From assembly GCF_026151205.1 (NCBI RefSeq), contig NC_087076.1:6860902-6920901 (forward strand): a stretch of 60,000 nt of DNA, written 5' to 3'. The translations under genes and the position numbers were made by a program. The notes below the pieces were generated by a model. The model made no database searches, was not told the origin of the DNA, and was given only the letters and a program-made list of their open reading frames with translations. The stretch comes from Bolinopsis microptera. Taxonomy: Eukaryota; Ctenophora; Tentaculata; Lobata; Bolinopsidae. Below, piece after piece: positions 26,601-39,131 of the stretch (position 1 is the stretch's first letter; the number at the start of each line of letters is the position of its first letter).

Positions 26601-29600
26601 TGGGGTGACAAGTTGTGGCTATTCACATGTTTCTGTGGGATGGGATTAATAAATTTTGGGATTTTGTGGTGAACATAAGCCCCGCCCTCCGTTAAAAATA
26701 GGTATTGTACACCCAAAGAGTGAATTTTCTGTTTCTTAAAACGTATTGACTATTGTGTAGTTAATAGGGTTTGAGGAATCCCCCCTGCACAAAAAAATCT
26801 AAAATTTATACATGGGGTTTGTTAGATTGGATCAGTAAAATTAAGAACGCTGGGGGGCTAGGGGGGGGGGGACAGACATTGGGTTTTGGGGGCACAGGTG
26901 GCAGAGATAACATTTCCTGGGTCAAACAATCATTGCCAGTATCGCACTTTTAACCCAAAGAAGGAAATAGAAAAGGTCGGTGTACGGTTAGCAGAAAAAT
27001 CCGTGCTCACGTGTTACCCTGTTGATAGACCCCCTGGCCCGTAGCTCCTCAACTCAAAAAACATTTAGTTAGAAAACAAACTATGCTTAAACCCTTAACA
27101 AAAGGGACTCCCCCCCAATTTTAGTTTCTACAAATGGGGGTATTCCCCCTCTTAGCTCCTTCTCTAACTTTTACAATATCACATATTATTCAATATTAAA
27201 TTAAATTTTTGGTGTTGCCCACGCAAGTTCGGATACTTGTGCTTTCGCTTGGAAAAACCCGACGCGCACCCCGCTCTATATTCAATTAGCTTTTTAATCC
27301 GACCAAAACAGGAATACCCCCAAAAACGTATGTTCCCGTAAATTGGTTATTGTTCTAGGATAACAAAGGAATTTTTTTACGAAACGCGAAAATTATCAAA
27401 GATGTTTTGAACCAATTCAGCAAATGGAGCAAGACCTTTCCCTTTTTTTTACAATGTTTCCGAAAAGTTAGGATACTCCCTTTTGGGGTTAAATTCCCGC
27501 GCTTTTTAGAAACCCTCCCCCGCACGCTGGATACCCGATTCAGACCTCGACCCGTGCCTTTTTAAACTTCTTCTCTCCCCACTCTGCCGGGATGAATTAA
27601 AATTTTAAAAGGTATTTGGGTTAATTTAATTTCCGTCCCGTCGACGGGGTGTTGGGGTTTTTGGGTTTCCTGAAATAAGGATACCTGAAATCCCCTCTTT
27701 CGCAAGCACGAACAAGCCAAACGGAAAGTCAATGATTGTTGTCGGTTGTTGGACTGGAATGCCCGATTTTGAATGAAATGAATCGCTAGGGTCTCAAAAA
27801 AACTGACCACATAACAATGAATGCGGTAATAGCAAATATTTGAGAGGGGGAGGAGTTGAATGTCTTGACAAAGGTTTAAAAAAGTTAACAGTGTGGAACC
27901 TGGTTTTCCGGGTAAAATGCAAAATTGTCTCCGACAGTCCCCTTTTAAAATTTTTTAAATGAATAACGCGATCCTTCACGTTTATTTGTCTGAAAATCTT
28001 TTAAAAAAGTTTTAAAAACCGCCTAAATTCCTAACCCATCTCGCCCACGTAGGATATAAGATCGTAGCGGTCCCGGGTGGAAACCCCGCCCCAAAAAGCA
28101 GCGGCCCCTGTCAAAGGAAAAATTTCTAAATTAGTTTAACTTCCAGACTTTGGGTTTAAGCACATTCCCTGGATCATCGGGGCCACTTTTAAGGGGTTGC
28201 TAAGTACGGGGTTTGCTAAGTCACTGATAAACCGGGACCGGTCCGTGACCCAGCATGTCATCTCAATCAAAAGAGCTTGGTCTCATTAATCAGAAACAAA
28301 CCCCGTGCCCGGGGGATTGCAATTTGCAAACTTGAGATGAATTAAAGGGTTTATTCAATTCACTGCCCCCACCATGTCCCCCAATCTATCATGCCCCATG
28401 TGGGTATTTGAAGTTAGTATAAAAACCCAAAAATTCAAGCCGCTAATTTTTACCCTCTCAAGGAGAAAAGGGTTTCAAGGGGCATCCTGAAAAAGCCGAC
28501 GTTTCAGAAAGTTTTTCATGTGGCCAGCTATTTTTGCGTGTCCTGGGGTAGAATAATCTAATGTTGCTTAATTCCCCCGAATTCTGTTAATTTCTTGGAC
28601 TGTGCTCAGAAAGTGTGTGTCGACGGTTGTGATACTGACAGTTTGTTGTGAAAGGGGTTTTGGGGCCACGGCCCGTTTGTCAAACCCAAATTTGCCGGTA
28701 ACATCCTTCAAAGGGGAAAGACAAAATTTTCTGCCAATTCCCCGCGACCCCATATACTTTTAAATTTTATTTTGGATTGTTCCGGCTTCTAGCCTCCCAG
28801 ATTTTGGGACTTTACAGTTTTTAGAGTGTTCCCTGGTAATTTGTCCCAAAATTTTATTTAAAACGTAATTTTTTAGTCACGGAATAAGAAAACCCGGAGG
28901 GTGCACAGGGGGGGCTAAGTGAGGGTTTAAATGAGGGTAAAATAAAAGGGGAAGGGGGGATATTGGCAAGGGGAAAAATAGTGGTTTTTAAAATTGTCAC
29001 GGTGATGAAGGCCAATGAATTAGTGAAAACCGCGAACAGGAAGTTATTAACCGCTTATTGACAGGTGAAATGTATCCAGGGTGCTCATTAACACGGAAAA
29101 GGAATTTAGCATTCTTTTCTCTCACCCGGAAACTTACCCCCTTTTGGTCTGAGTGATTTCAATTTCTTTTTTATCGTGGGATTCACTTGGAGCATTCTTT
29201 TTTGCCCCAAAAACCCCGAAAATAAAAATATGTAACTTGCGATGAGCGCAAATTTAGAAAATTTTAAGTCAAAAATTTCACTATCAAAAGTTTATATTAA
29301 TTAGCCGAATTGCTTTAAAAAAACTTTATGATAGAAAACTTTTTGTCAAGTATTTATAACACTGTAAATCTTATCATAAAACGGCAGTAAGCAGTTAAAG
29401 GGTCAATATTTTTATTCCCCCAAAAGCTAAGGAACACTGCAGAGAATGTAATAATAAAGGGAGTTTTAGGAGTATTTTTTTCAGACTTTCACTAAGATTG
29501 GGAGGGGGTTAGTGACGTGATATAATAAGATACCTTGACAATAATGCAAGCTACATGCAGTATATATTACATTTTTGTAAAAATTAAACCAGATCCCAAA

Positions 29601-32600
29601 TGGGAGCCGAGTCATCGAAAATTTAGCAAGATTGCTATATTAAGCAAGATTGAGGGTACTGCGTCTAGTAATAGTGTCTGTCTATGTTAGTCGTGTGTGT
29701 GGTTTGGGTTATATCGGGTTATACGTTTCTGTAAGAATACAACCCTGTAGCGATAAACTACTTTTCAATTATATAATATTTTATATTTTTTAAAGTACAA
29801 ATTTTTTTTGGAATATGCATATATAAAATAGAATCTAATTTCTATTTGATTGTATTGTATTCTTTCCATTCTATTTCCGTGTAATTTTTATTCATAATCA
29901 TAAAAATAAATGTTACTGATTTTTTATTAGGTTTTTATATCTGTCAATATTTAAAATTTAATTTGATTATGTAAAAATTTTTTAGATCTGACGTGATTTT
30001 AATGATTAGTTGTTACATAAAAAATGGTTTTTTTTTTTGCCCGTAATTTTTTTAAAAAAATTTTACGATTATAAATTCTTTTAACAACTAAAGACGAATT
30101 AAAAAATTTAAAAAGGGGACCACCCCACAATCTTTTTCCTACTGCACCGGTTCATCTAGAAAAATTTGTGTCTAATCTGCAATTTAAACTGAAATAATGT
30201 ACCCAAAAAATTCTGACAGTCAAAAACTTTAAGATACTTCTCAACACCTTTTTCCCCAAACTGTCAGACAGAGGGTTTACAAAAAAGAAGGTTTTTAAAA
30301 TTTTCCGAAATTCCTAAAAATAAACTTGCAAGCAGATTGATACGGGGTTTGGGTTTGCTTTGGTTTAAAGTTGGTTGCTGGTAAGTACCCGCCTCGAAAG
30401 TGATTTTAGGGTACACCGACACGCTACATGGGGTCAAGGGGGGAGAAAAAAGCATTTTTGGTCAAAAATAACTAACAACTAGGTTTTCCCTTTAATTTTT
30501 AAGGGTAATTTATATGCATGACCAAGAGACCAAAAACTGTTTAAAGGGGTCCGGCTATTTTGAAAATAGTTAAAGGGGTTATTTCCCAAAAATCACAGTT
30601 GCGGATTAAAAGGCAAAATGAAATTTTACCTTTTTCAAAAACCCTTTTAGGAAAAAACTTATTTAAAACACTAGAAACATGGGGGGTGGTCGCAAAATTT
30701 GAAAAATAGAGGTCTCAGAATACCCCTGAAAACAAGATTCTTTAAAGGTAAACCATGTGCGCTAACCCAATTTTTCTCGGCGGCCCAGTGGTCAGAGGGG
30801 CGACTAGCGCACGTCCCGCGGGTGCGATTACTTGTAAGATGCAAATCATGGGGGCACTTCACCCCCAGGCTATCTAATCCTCCCCTTTTGGGGTGCATCT
30901 TCACCCCAGGCTTCATCCCCCCCTTTTGGGTTCCTGTTTCTTTAAAACTTGGGAAACAAGTGTGCAGATCTCAGATATGCAGAAGCTACGACATTTCCCA
31001 AAACAATGTCTGAGAAGAGCCATTTTGCACTTACAGTAAAAAAAAAATGAGACAAAGGGGTCTGCATCAGCTGTGTTTTAAAATTAAAGCCTTTAAACTG
31101 GGCACATTTGAAATTCAAAAACACTTTTAAATGCTACTTTCCCATCCGCTGAATAGAACAAGTTAAGGGTTTTTATTTTGGGGTCTTAATTTAAATTTTG
31201 AGCAGTATTTTATATTTGTAAAGCTATACTTTGAAAAAGTTGCATTCAGAAATTGTAAAATTTCAAGTGTAAAACAGCTGTATCGCATATCTTTAAATAG
31301 TATTTTTTTTCATAGAGTTGTAAGAAACATGGTTTTTTCAACATTTAACTCTAAAATTTTTCAAAATTGTTTTTTTACCAGTTTAAAATCAATTGCAAGT
31401 TGTTTATTAGTTTTATTGAAAAAAGTGAGTAAAAAATTTTTGAAAAAAAATCTCTTTTTAAAAGGGGCTTTTCATTATTTTTTCCATTATTATTGTTAAT
31501 CAAAATTTTTTCCCCCTCCTTTCCTCCTAACCCAAAAGCCATTGCAGGGGGCAAGTTTAAAAAATCATATTACACAGAGATATTCTAAATTGGATAAAAA
31601 ACAATAGACACTGTAAAAAAATTTTTGTTTAGGGGAAAAGGGGAAAGGGGGATTTTCAGTGAGTACCATGACCTTGAATAACCCTTTGTTTGTACTTCCC
31701 AAAAATGATTTTTTGTTTGAAATTCGTTTTCTCGCCATTTCGCTTGTCTTAATTGTTTAGAAGATATTTCGCAATTGTTTAAAAGGTTTAGGGATCGTTA
31801 CATAATAGTAAACGCCCAGGGGGAGGGGGTTCCCAAAAAGATTTCGGTTGTTTACGGGGGGGGGGGGGGGGTTGGGTTTTTGATACTAATCAAAATTTTT
31901 TTTTTTTCCCTCTAGGGTAATACATTGACAATATTTTTTAATTCAAATTCCCCTCAATTTTACGCTGATAGTGATCAATTTTTGGAATGGGTCGGGTTTC
32001 CGGGTCAAAAATTTTTGTTTGGAAGTTTGGAAGGGGCTTGGCGGATATCATAACAAAGTTTTTGGCTCATAAAGATCAGGGGAGCCCGTAGCTGACTGTG
32101 TTTTTGATGATTTGAAAGTCCTGCAAGCGATCGAAGCATCTCTAAATTTTTTTACTATTTTTATTGTATTTGTGTGTTTTGATTTAAATTTTAAATTTTA
32201 AGAAATGAGAGGGAAAGTGTTTTTCAGGGAAAAAAACAAAAAGGGGGGCCCGGGGGGGGGGGGGGTCAGGCCATGTTTCGTAAATTTTTCTCGGAGGGGG
32301 GTGGGTTTTGATTACGGTTGACTCGGGGGGGGGGGGGGGAGAGGGGTTAAAATAGCAAAATTTGATTACGTAATATGTGAATTATTATACTTTCTGTCAC
32401 ATGTTCACGAATAGATTAATAAGTTAATTTTATAAAGGAGTAAAACGGTCTAATAATTATTTTCATTTTAATTTTAATTTCCCTTTTAGACTAAGCAAAC
32501 AAACTTTTTTTCCTTGACTGCAATTGGATTGTGAAAGGACGAAACTGGGGGGCAAGGAAATTACGGCTTGAAAGCATGGGAAAAACGTTGGGCCTGTTGG

Positions 32601-33907
32601 GGCCCCCTCCCCGGAAAAAAATCCCCCGTGCCTAAAATTTAAAAACTTTGGTGATTTTTGAGGGTACGCCGATAAATCTCTAAAAGTGTTTTCTAGAGCA
32701 AAAAGTGCAGTACCTTCTATCCATTTCTTGCTACTCCCCGTCCCCTAAGATATCTGGTAAAAAGGTCCTGCAGTTTATATAAAAAAATTTTTTATGTTTG
32801 CTTTAATTGATACTAAATAAAAATTTTTGTTTTTTGAAAATTTTTGTTTTCTTGATAAAAATGCAAAAATTTAAAGGGGATATAGTCATTGGAGGGGTGG
32901 CAAAGATTTGTAATTCAAAATACATCTGAACTATTTTTTGCTGACATGTTTTATTTATACATTCCTTAAAGGCGAAATTTTAAATTTTCCACAGTTTTAT
33001 CTATATTTTTTTTTGATAACTTTGTTTTACGTATCACAATAAGAGGAACCAACACACGTAAGATAGTAGTAGTCAGTATATTGATTTCTTTTTGTTTTAA
33101 GGGCAAAAGATCTTTTGGGAGGTTTTCTTTCCCCATTTAACGCTCGACCAGCGACGGGGTCCTGACATTCGCGATAAAATCTTAGCGCAACCCCTTTGGG
33201 CTTTTTTTTAAACAGGATTCAAACCATTATAAACTTCCCAATAAAAAAATCCTTTGAACAAACAACCATTGCAATTGGAACAGAAGGGCCCAAAAAAGGG
33301 GTTGTACGCACAAAACCGGGTGTAAACTTCAATTGGGGGATCGTCTTTTATTAAAAAAAGTCCACTTCAAAATTTTGCTCAATTTAACTTAATTTGGATT
33401 TGTACAACAAAACCCTCAAATTTAAGCACTCTCTCAAACAGTTTTGTGTGCTAATTTTACCCCGACGGGTACCCGACAATTTCATAAAATACCCCGAATT
33501 AAAGGCTCCAAGGTTGATGGACGGCCGGGCTCAAAACCCCAACCTCTCGATGCCAAATGTAATGTTTTGTAATGAATAATGTTTTTTGGGGAAAGTTTCG
33601 AAAAAAATATAATATAAGGGAAAAGAATTTAAGTTTTAAGAGATCCAATAAATTAAAAAATAGAAATGCTTTAATAAAATTTTTTCACACCCCAAATTGT
33701 AAAAATTTTTATTTTAACTAAAATAATGAAAAAATATATAAAGTAAAAGTTACATTTTAAATGTAAAGGGGTTTTATTTTTTGATTTTAGTTTATAGTTG
33801 ATTTTTCCATCGCATACAATTCAACTCATTTTATTTTAACCCTCGTACTTTACTTGCATTTTGAACACAAAAATGAAATTATTCAAACAAAACACAATAA
33901 TATAACA
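23700..33907. other. Gene-poor, homopolymer-rich block next to an assembly gap
   Basis: This 10 kb has a different texture from its flanks: constant short runs of A, T, G and C, long poly-C or poly-G tracts (26118-26139, about 31857-31871, about 32252-32265, about 32326-32339) and no exon that could be supported. The 131-codon frame at 25339-25734 and the 88-codon frame at 24608-24874 match nothing I recognise. It ends at an N gap. The simplest reading is unpolished long-read consensus; any genes here would be hidden by frameshifts. Confidence 0.6.
30775..30930 (+). repeat. Possible tRNA-derived SINE head
   Basis: GGCCCAGTGGTC (near 30781) resembles an RNA polymerase III A box, and GGGTGCGATTAC (near 30819) resembles a B box about 36 nt downstream, with clover-like sequence between them. 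No tail or target duplication could be defined in this noisy stretch. Confidence 0.3.
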
Positions 33908-34007
33908 NNNNNNNNNNNNNNNNNNNNNNNNNNNNNNNNNNNNNNNNNNNNNNNNNNNNNNNNNNNNNNNNNNNNNNNNNNNNNNNNNNNNNNNNNNNNN
34001 NNNNNNN
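33908..34007. other. Assembly gap (100 N)
   Basis: Exactly 100 N, the usual placeholder for a gap of unknown size. Features on the two sides may not be at their true distance. Confidence 0.99.
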
Positions 34008-34359
34008 TGAGCAAAAAACAGTTTTTTGTCAGTATCTATAAAACAAAGCACTAAGGACCTTATGTTGCTTCATAACTTGTATATAAATATGGCCATTGCG
34101 GTAATTTTAAGCTAAAATTGAAGTCTCTATGACCTTCAGGAGCTGAAATACAAAAATCTCGTATACGCGACTGAGGGTAATTTAGAAAATTTGCCCTGTA
34201 GGGTTATGTGCGACACAAATTGCGTACCTAAACAATTTTGGTTAAGAATGATCTTTCAAACAACCCTGTGTTGTCAGAAATCGTATACATCGAAGTGCAC
34301 ACTCAACTATTCCCTGCTACTAGAGTACTGTTAAATATGGCAAATTAAAATTGTCACAA

Positions 34360-34970
34360 GGTGGAATGAAGAGGAGGAGGTGGAAGAGGAGGCTAGGAGG
34401 GCTGATGAGGAAGAAGATCGAGGTCGAGGGAAGCCGTGGCCTGGGGTGCTTTTTTGACCGAGGCCGAGGTCTATCCTAGAATATGCCCTTTGAAAAACGC
34501 CATCATGTAATTAGGAAATAATTAGGAATACTGTTTTCAGAACTAAGAATGTATCGTACATACAAGGACTGAGGAGGAAGAGGATGACTGAGGAGGAGGA
34601 GGACTGAGGAAGAAGAAGACTGAGGAAAAAGTGGAGGAGGAGGAGGAGGTTGAGGAGGACTGAAGGAAAGGAGGACGGAAGAGGACTGAGAGGTAAAAAC
34701 TGAGGAGCATCAGTAGAACTAAAAAGGAGAGGACTGAGGAGGAAAAGGAGGAGGAGAATGACTGGGGAGAAGGAGGATTGAAGAGGAGGACTGAGGAGGA
34801 GGAGGACTGAGAAGGAAGAGTTAGGAGGAGTGGGGCTGAGGAGGAGGACTGAGGAGGAAGAGTTAGGAGGAGGGGGACTGAGGAGGAAGAGTTAGGAGGA
34901 GGGGGACTGAGGAGGAAGAGTTAGGAGGAAGAGGACTGAGGAGGAAGAGTTAGGAGGAAGAAACTGCATT
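34360..34970. repeat. Purine-only tract with a 29-bp tandem repeat at its end
   Basis: About 600 bp of almost pure G/A built from GAGGAGGACTGA-like blocks. Its last part (about 34820-34965) is a 29-bp tandem repeat containing ACTGAGGAGGAAGAGTTAGG; actual periods are 34877, 34906 and 34935. Such mirror-like purine tracts can form triplex DNA. No believable frame. Confidence 0.9.
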
Positions 34971-35067
34971 GTTCAAAACATCAATTGTTGACAAAGGAAC
35001 ACAAAGGAACACATAGACGTGGATATCTTGAATATTAATCGAATAATGATAATCTTAAATTTCAAGA

Positions 35068-35152
35068 CAAATTAATGTCAATTAATGTCAATTAATGTCA
35101 ATTAATGTCAATTAATGTCAATTAATGTCAATTAATGTCAATTAATGTCAAT
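35068..35152. repeat. 10-bp tandem repeat ATTAATGTCA
   Basis: About nine perfect direct copies of ATTAATGTCA. A single further GACATTAATTGAC in opposite orientation follows near 35178. Confidence 0.95.
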
Positions 35153-35204
35153 GTCAGTTTGGGTTTTTATGGAATACTGACATTAATTGACGTTGCATCT
35201 CCCC

Positions 35205-35500
35205 CCTATAGCAACCACCATAGCAACCGTAATCAGACCCCTATCACAGTCCTTGTGTACAATATTACACTCTACAGTATCACTATAGCAACCACCATAG
35301 TAACCGTAATCAGTCCCCTATCACAGTCCGTGTGTACAATATTACACTCTACAGTATCACTATAGCTATTAGCTACCACCATAGCAACCGTAATCAGTCC
35401 CCTATCACAGTCCTTGTGTGCAATATTACACTCTACAGTATCACTATAGCAACCACCATAGCAACCGTAATCAGTCCCCTATCACAGTCCGTGTGTTAGT
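35205..35500. repeat. About 77-bp tandem repeat, four copies
   Basis: The unit contains ACCACCATAGCAACCGTAAT, CAGTCCCCTATCACAGTCC and TGTACAATATTACACTCTAC. Four copies in direct order; one is extended by a few bases (CTATTAGCTA). The unit carries a GTTGCTATGGTGG-type motif similar to half of an RFX X-box. Confidence 0.9.
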
Positions 35501-35734
35501 TTGGAGGAGCATCACGGCTCTCGACAGTCAAAGTACAAATACGAAATGAAACTAGGCAAATGTGATAACAAGAATGGAAATAATACGGACATGTGCACCT
35601 GACGTTTCGGCACTTACTGGCCTTTTACGAAGGATATAATTTAAAAGTGAGGGCAGTCCCGCTATAAAGAGGGGACGTGTAACTAGGTCGTAAGCTAAAT
35701 AAACACCCCCCATTTCTGAAGCGCTGGGTGCTAA

Positions 35735-35845
35735 AAGCGTCAGAAAAGAGTCAAAAAGCGCCAAAAAGCGACAAAAAGCGACAAAAAGCGACAAAAAGCG
35801 ACACAAAAGCGACAAAAAAGCGACAAAAATGCGCCAAAAAGCGCT
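35735..35845. repeat. 10-bp tandem repeat AAAAAGCGAC
   Basis: Repeated AAAAAGCGAC or AAAAAGCGCC, about ten units with slight length variation. Confidence 0.9.
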
Positions 35846-35962
35846 GAAAAATGTCAAAACTAAAATTTCACCAGCCCCATAGAAATAGTGCTTTTGTAAT
35901 GGTGTCTCGACTAAATTTTAAAACCTTCTATTCTAGTTTTCAAGCGATTTGTGCAAACATAC

Positions 35963-36088
35963 CTTCTCCTTCTCCAACATCAACCTCTTAGCTTCCAAAC
36001 GACCTGACTTCGACACTGCCTCCCTTTTGAGCACCGTAGGAGTTTCCGCTTTTGTAACCTTTCTCGACTTCTTCTTTGGTACTCCAGT
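35963..36088 (-). CDS. Single internal exon of an unknown basic protein (42 codons)
   Basis: On the minus strand an AG acceptor ends at 36089 and a GTATG donor begins at 35962. The 126 nt between are open in phase 0 and encode a lysine-rich, probably disordered or helical peptide (PKKKSRKVTK near the start, RLEAKRLMLEKEK at the end). PKKKSRK resembles a nuclear localisation signal. The neighbouring exons were not identified, so the gene is unknown. Confidence 0.5.
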
Positions 36089-36261
36089 CTATATTGGAAT
36101 GTCCAATTAGTTCGTTTTCTCATAACAATATAGCATATATAGGGGTTTTTTATCACTTCTGAGAGGTTTTAGAGATCGATTCTCTAAAATTTCTCAATTT
36201 TCCGATTTTTTCCGATTCCGATTTTGGCCTCATCAACCCTCATATCGGACATCGGGTTGGA

Positions 36262-36290
36262 CCCCCCCCCCCCCCCCCCCCCCCCCCCCC
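36262..36290. repeat. Poly-C tract (29 nt)
   Basis: Uninterrupted C run just left of the (GA)n array. Length may be inexact because such runs are hard to sequence. Confidence 0.9.
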
Positions 36291-36302
36291 TTCAGTGCAA
36301 GT

Positions 36303-36920
<618 letters not shown>

Positions 36921-37050
36921 ACTTGATTAGTAAAGCAGATTGTAGTGGTAAGCATTTGAGAGCTATTTTCAGCTCTAGCAAAAGTAGAAATGTAGTCTGT
37001 AAGTATAACAGTAGTCAGGATTCCGAACAATGAATAATGATTAATTAATG

Positions 37051-37204
37051 GGGGTGACTTGTCCGCCAATTTCCTGTCCTTTTTGGATTCTATGAGACAA
37101 ACGGACGTGTTTTTGGGACATTAGCGGACATTGACGGACATTGGCGGATATTAACGGGCAAACATTATGAGGATTTTTCGCACAAGATTTGGACACAATA
37201 TTTT
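37051..37204. repeat. Copy 1 of a dispersed direct repeat
   Basis: Shares CTGTCCTTTTTGGATTCTAT, GAGACA and CGCACAAGATTTGG with the copy at 37777-37950. Inside it, 10-bp GGACATTNNC units repeat about four times. The two copies are direct and bracket an MCM3-like exon. Confidence 0.85.
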
Positions 37205-37305
37205 TGGCTCATAATGATCATGACAGCATGAAACATGAACAAAAGAAAAACATTAAACAATTTTTACTTAGAATATTTTCAGTCCGAGTCATTCTGGATA
37301 CGTAC

Positions 37306-37544
37306 CTCTGAAGGCAGGGCAAATAAACTTTGTTCTGGTCCATCATCTTTTGTAAACACTCCATAATCTCGCTCTCTTAAAACAGATCGGCTCTATCCTG
37401 GTTAACCTCCTCCAGTATCCTATCTAGCGGAACCAGTTCGGTTCGACCTTAAAATATGCCGTACATGAACTCTCTGAATTCGTCCAACCTTCCTTCTCTT
37501 AGTGGGGTAGTGGGGTCTTCACGAACTGCATCTCCTCTGTTATC
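37306..37544 (-). pseudogene. MCM3-like C-terminal winged-helix exon with two in-frame stops
   Basis: MCM3 is a subunit of the replicative helicase MCM2-7. On the minus strand, an AG acceptor (37546-37545) and a GTACG donor (from 37305) frame an exon whose translation fits the MCM3 C-terminal domain: LREGRLDEFREFMYGIF, then ELVPLDRILEEVNQDRADLF, then ESEIMECLQKMMDQNKV. The pattern (hydrophobic helix, Ile-x-x-Val-Asn, Glu-Ile...Leu..Met.x.Asn-x-Val) is that of MCM3 from memory. Two TAA codons interrupt it, each directly after a TTT codon at the end of ...GIF and ...DLF. No ATPase exons were found nearby, so this looks like a decayed fragment, possibly moved by the flanking 155-bp repeats. Confidence 0.55.
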
Positions 37545-37776
37545 CTAGTATTAGCAAGAGTTAAAAAAACACGACATTATTGATAGACTTTATTGAAACA
37601 TTCTCATTAGGCATACACACAGATGCTATACTCTCATACATTATATTTACCGGGCAAGACTTGGAAAACACTAGACAAGGGGAATTTAGTTGTGTGGGAC
37701 CAATTCTGTAGAGTAATCTAATAGATGCGAAGATCGTGAGTTGAACTTGTGATATGGGACACCAGAGAATAATGGA

Positions 37777-37950
37777 GGGTGTGACATGTCCGCCTATGTC
37801 CTGTCCTTTTTGGATTCTATGAGACAACGGACGCGTTTTTTGAGACATTAGCGAAAATTGACGGACATTGGTGGGCTCGGACGGACATTGGCGGACATAA
37901 ACGGACAAATATTATGAGAATCTTTCGCACAAGATTTGGTCACAATATTC
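37777..37950. repeat. Copy 2 of the dispersed direct repeat
   Basis: Same block as 37051-37204, about 730 bp to the right, with one extra GGACATTGG-type unit. Outer boundaries show no obvious inverted termini. Confidence 0.85.
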
Positions 37951-38917
37951 CCAATAATAAATCGACGCAGTTAAATTTATGTATTAAAGGCAGAGAGGAA
38001 AGAGGAGCTCCGTCAACAAGACGTGAACTCAGCGAAACTGAACTGATCCTAAGTGACTAAGCGAAACTGCGGGGTAAATCCACATGCAACGCGTTACCAG
38101 TTATGAGTTACGCGTGGTAATTAAATGGCGTGGTCTCGACAGATCTACAATTCCATGCAAAGAAACGTACGTGCGCAAACTTTACATACATTTTTTGCAC
38201 AGAGCGTTACAAGATAATATATTAATAAAAGTGACAGGCCCACCATGCTTTAGTATATGACAGCATTTTGGTACAAGAGCATAATATTGAGTTAGAGTCT
38301 ATATTTACTCAAAATAACAGGGCTGAGGGCTAGGGTGATCTGAACTGCATTTCATCCGCACAGATTACAACTATACAATAACCAAGATGTTTGATATTTT
38401 TTCCCAAATTGTATGCCTTGTCGTCAAAAATCGATCGATCAGTGTGACACAAGTCACGATCGAGGAACTGAATATCCGAAGAAAGCTTTGATAAAACAAA
38501 AATTATGAAAATGTCCTACCAGGACATTTTCAGATATATCAGTTTTCCTCGACCCTAATTTTTAATTTTTTACTGAATTTTTCTTCGGTGGCTAATTAAT
38601 GAGTTCACTGTGCACAAGACATGAAAGGTACTGAAAGCATACTCAATGAATGCCCTGATTGGTTGGAGACTGCTTATAGGACAACAACCGAAGCACTATA
38701 ACGCAAATTACTAACAAAAAACACTATTTACAAAAAAATATTTTTGAACTTAGTTAGATCAAAATGTTTACTTACCGTACAATCCCGACATTTAAGGATG
38801 CGGCACATTTGAAACCCAGTCTTCCTCTTGAAACTTGGGTACCCTCTTTATCAGAAGTTGTACGTAAGCTCTGAATTGATATTGTGGGTTATCGCAAATC
38901 ACTTTGACTCATGCCAT

Positions 38918-38976
38918 AACTTAAATTATATATATAATTTAAGTTAAATAATAATAACTATATATAGTTATTATTA
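38918..38976. repeat. Two adjacent perfect palindromes (28 bp each)
   Basis: 38918-38945 (AACTTAAATTATAT and its mirror) and 38949-38976 (TAATAATAACTATA and its mirror) are each exactly self-complementary, with 3 nt between. A third hairpin with 11-bp arms (GAAAATGTCCT, AGGACATTTTC) lies near 38509-38532. Confidence 0.9.
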
Positions 38977-39052
38977 GGAAAATTAGGTTAAGTATGCGAC
39001 AAAAACAAATCTTTTTAGAAAAGCTCAAAACATTTAGTATAAAGTACTTTTT

Positions 39053-39128
39053 CACTTAATTATAAACTTAATTATAAACTTAATTATAAACTTAATTATA
39101 AACTTAATTATAAACTTAATTATAAACT
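39053..39128. repeat. 12-bp tandem repeat CTTAATTATAAA
   Basis: Six direct copies, immediately downstream of the last exon of the DUF6589-like gene on the minus strand. Confidence 0.95.
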
Positions 39129-39131
39129 CAC

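Noticed and set aside
30264-30455. 63-codon minus-strand frame
   Set aside because: Short, in the homopolymer-rich block, no pattern.
37306-37544. Reassigned TAA codon (glutamine) to explain the two stops
   Set aside because: The Wnt and TIR genes in the same window end naturally at TAA, so the standard code applies.
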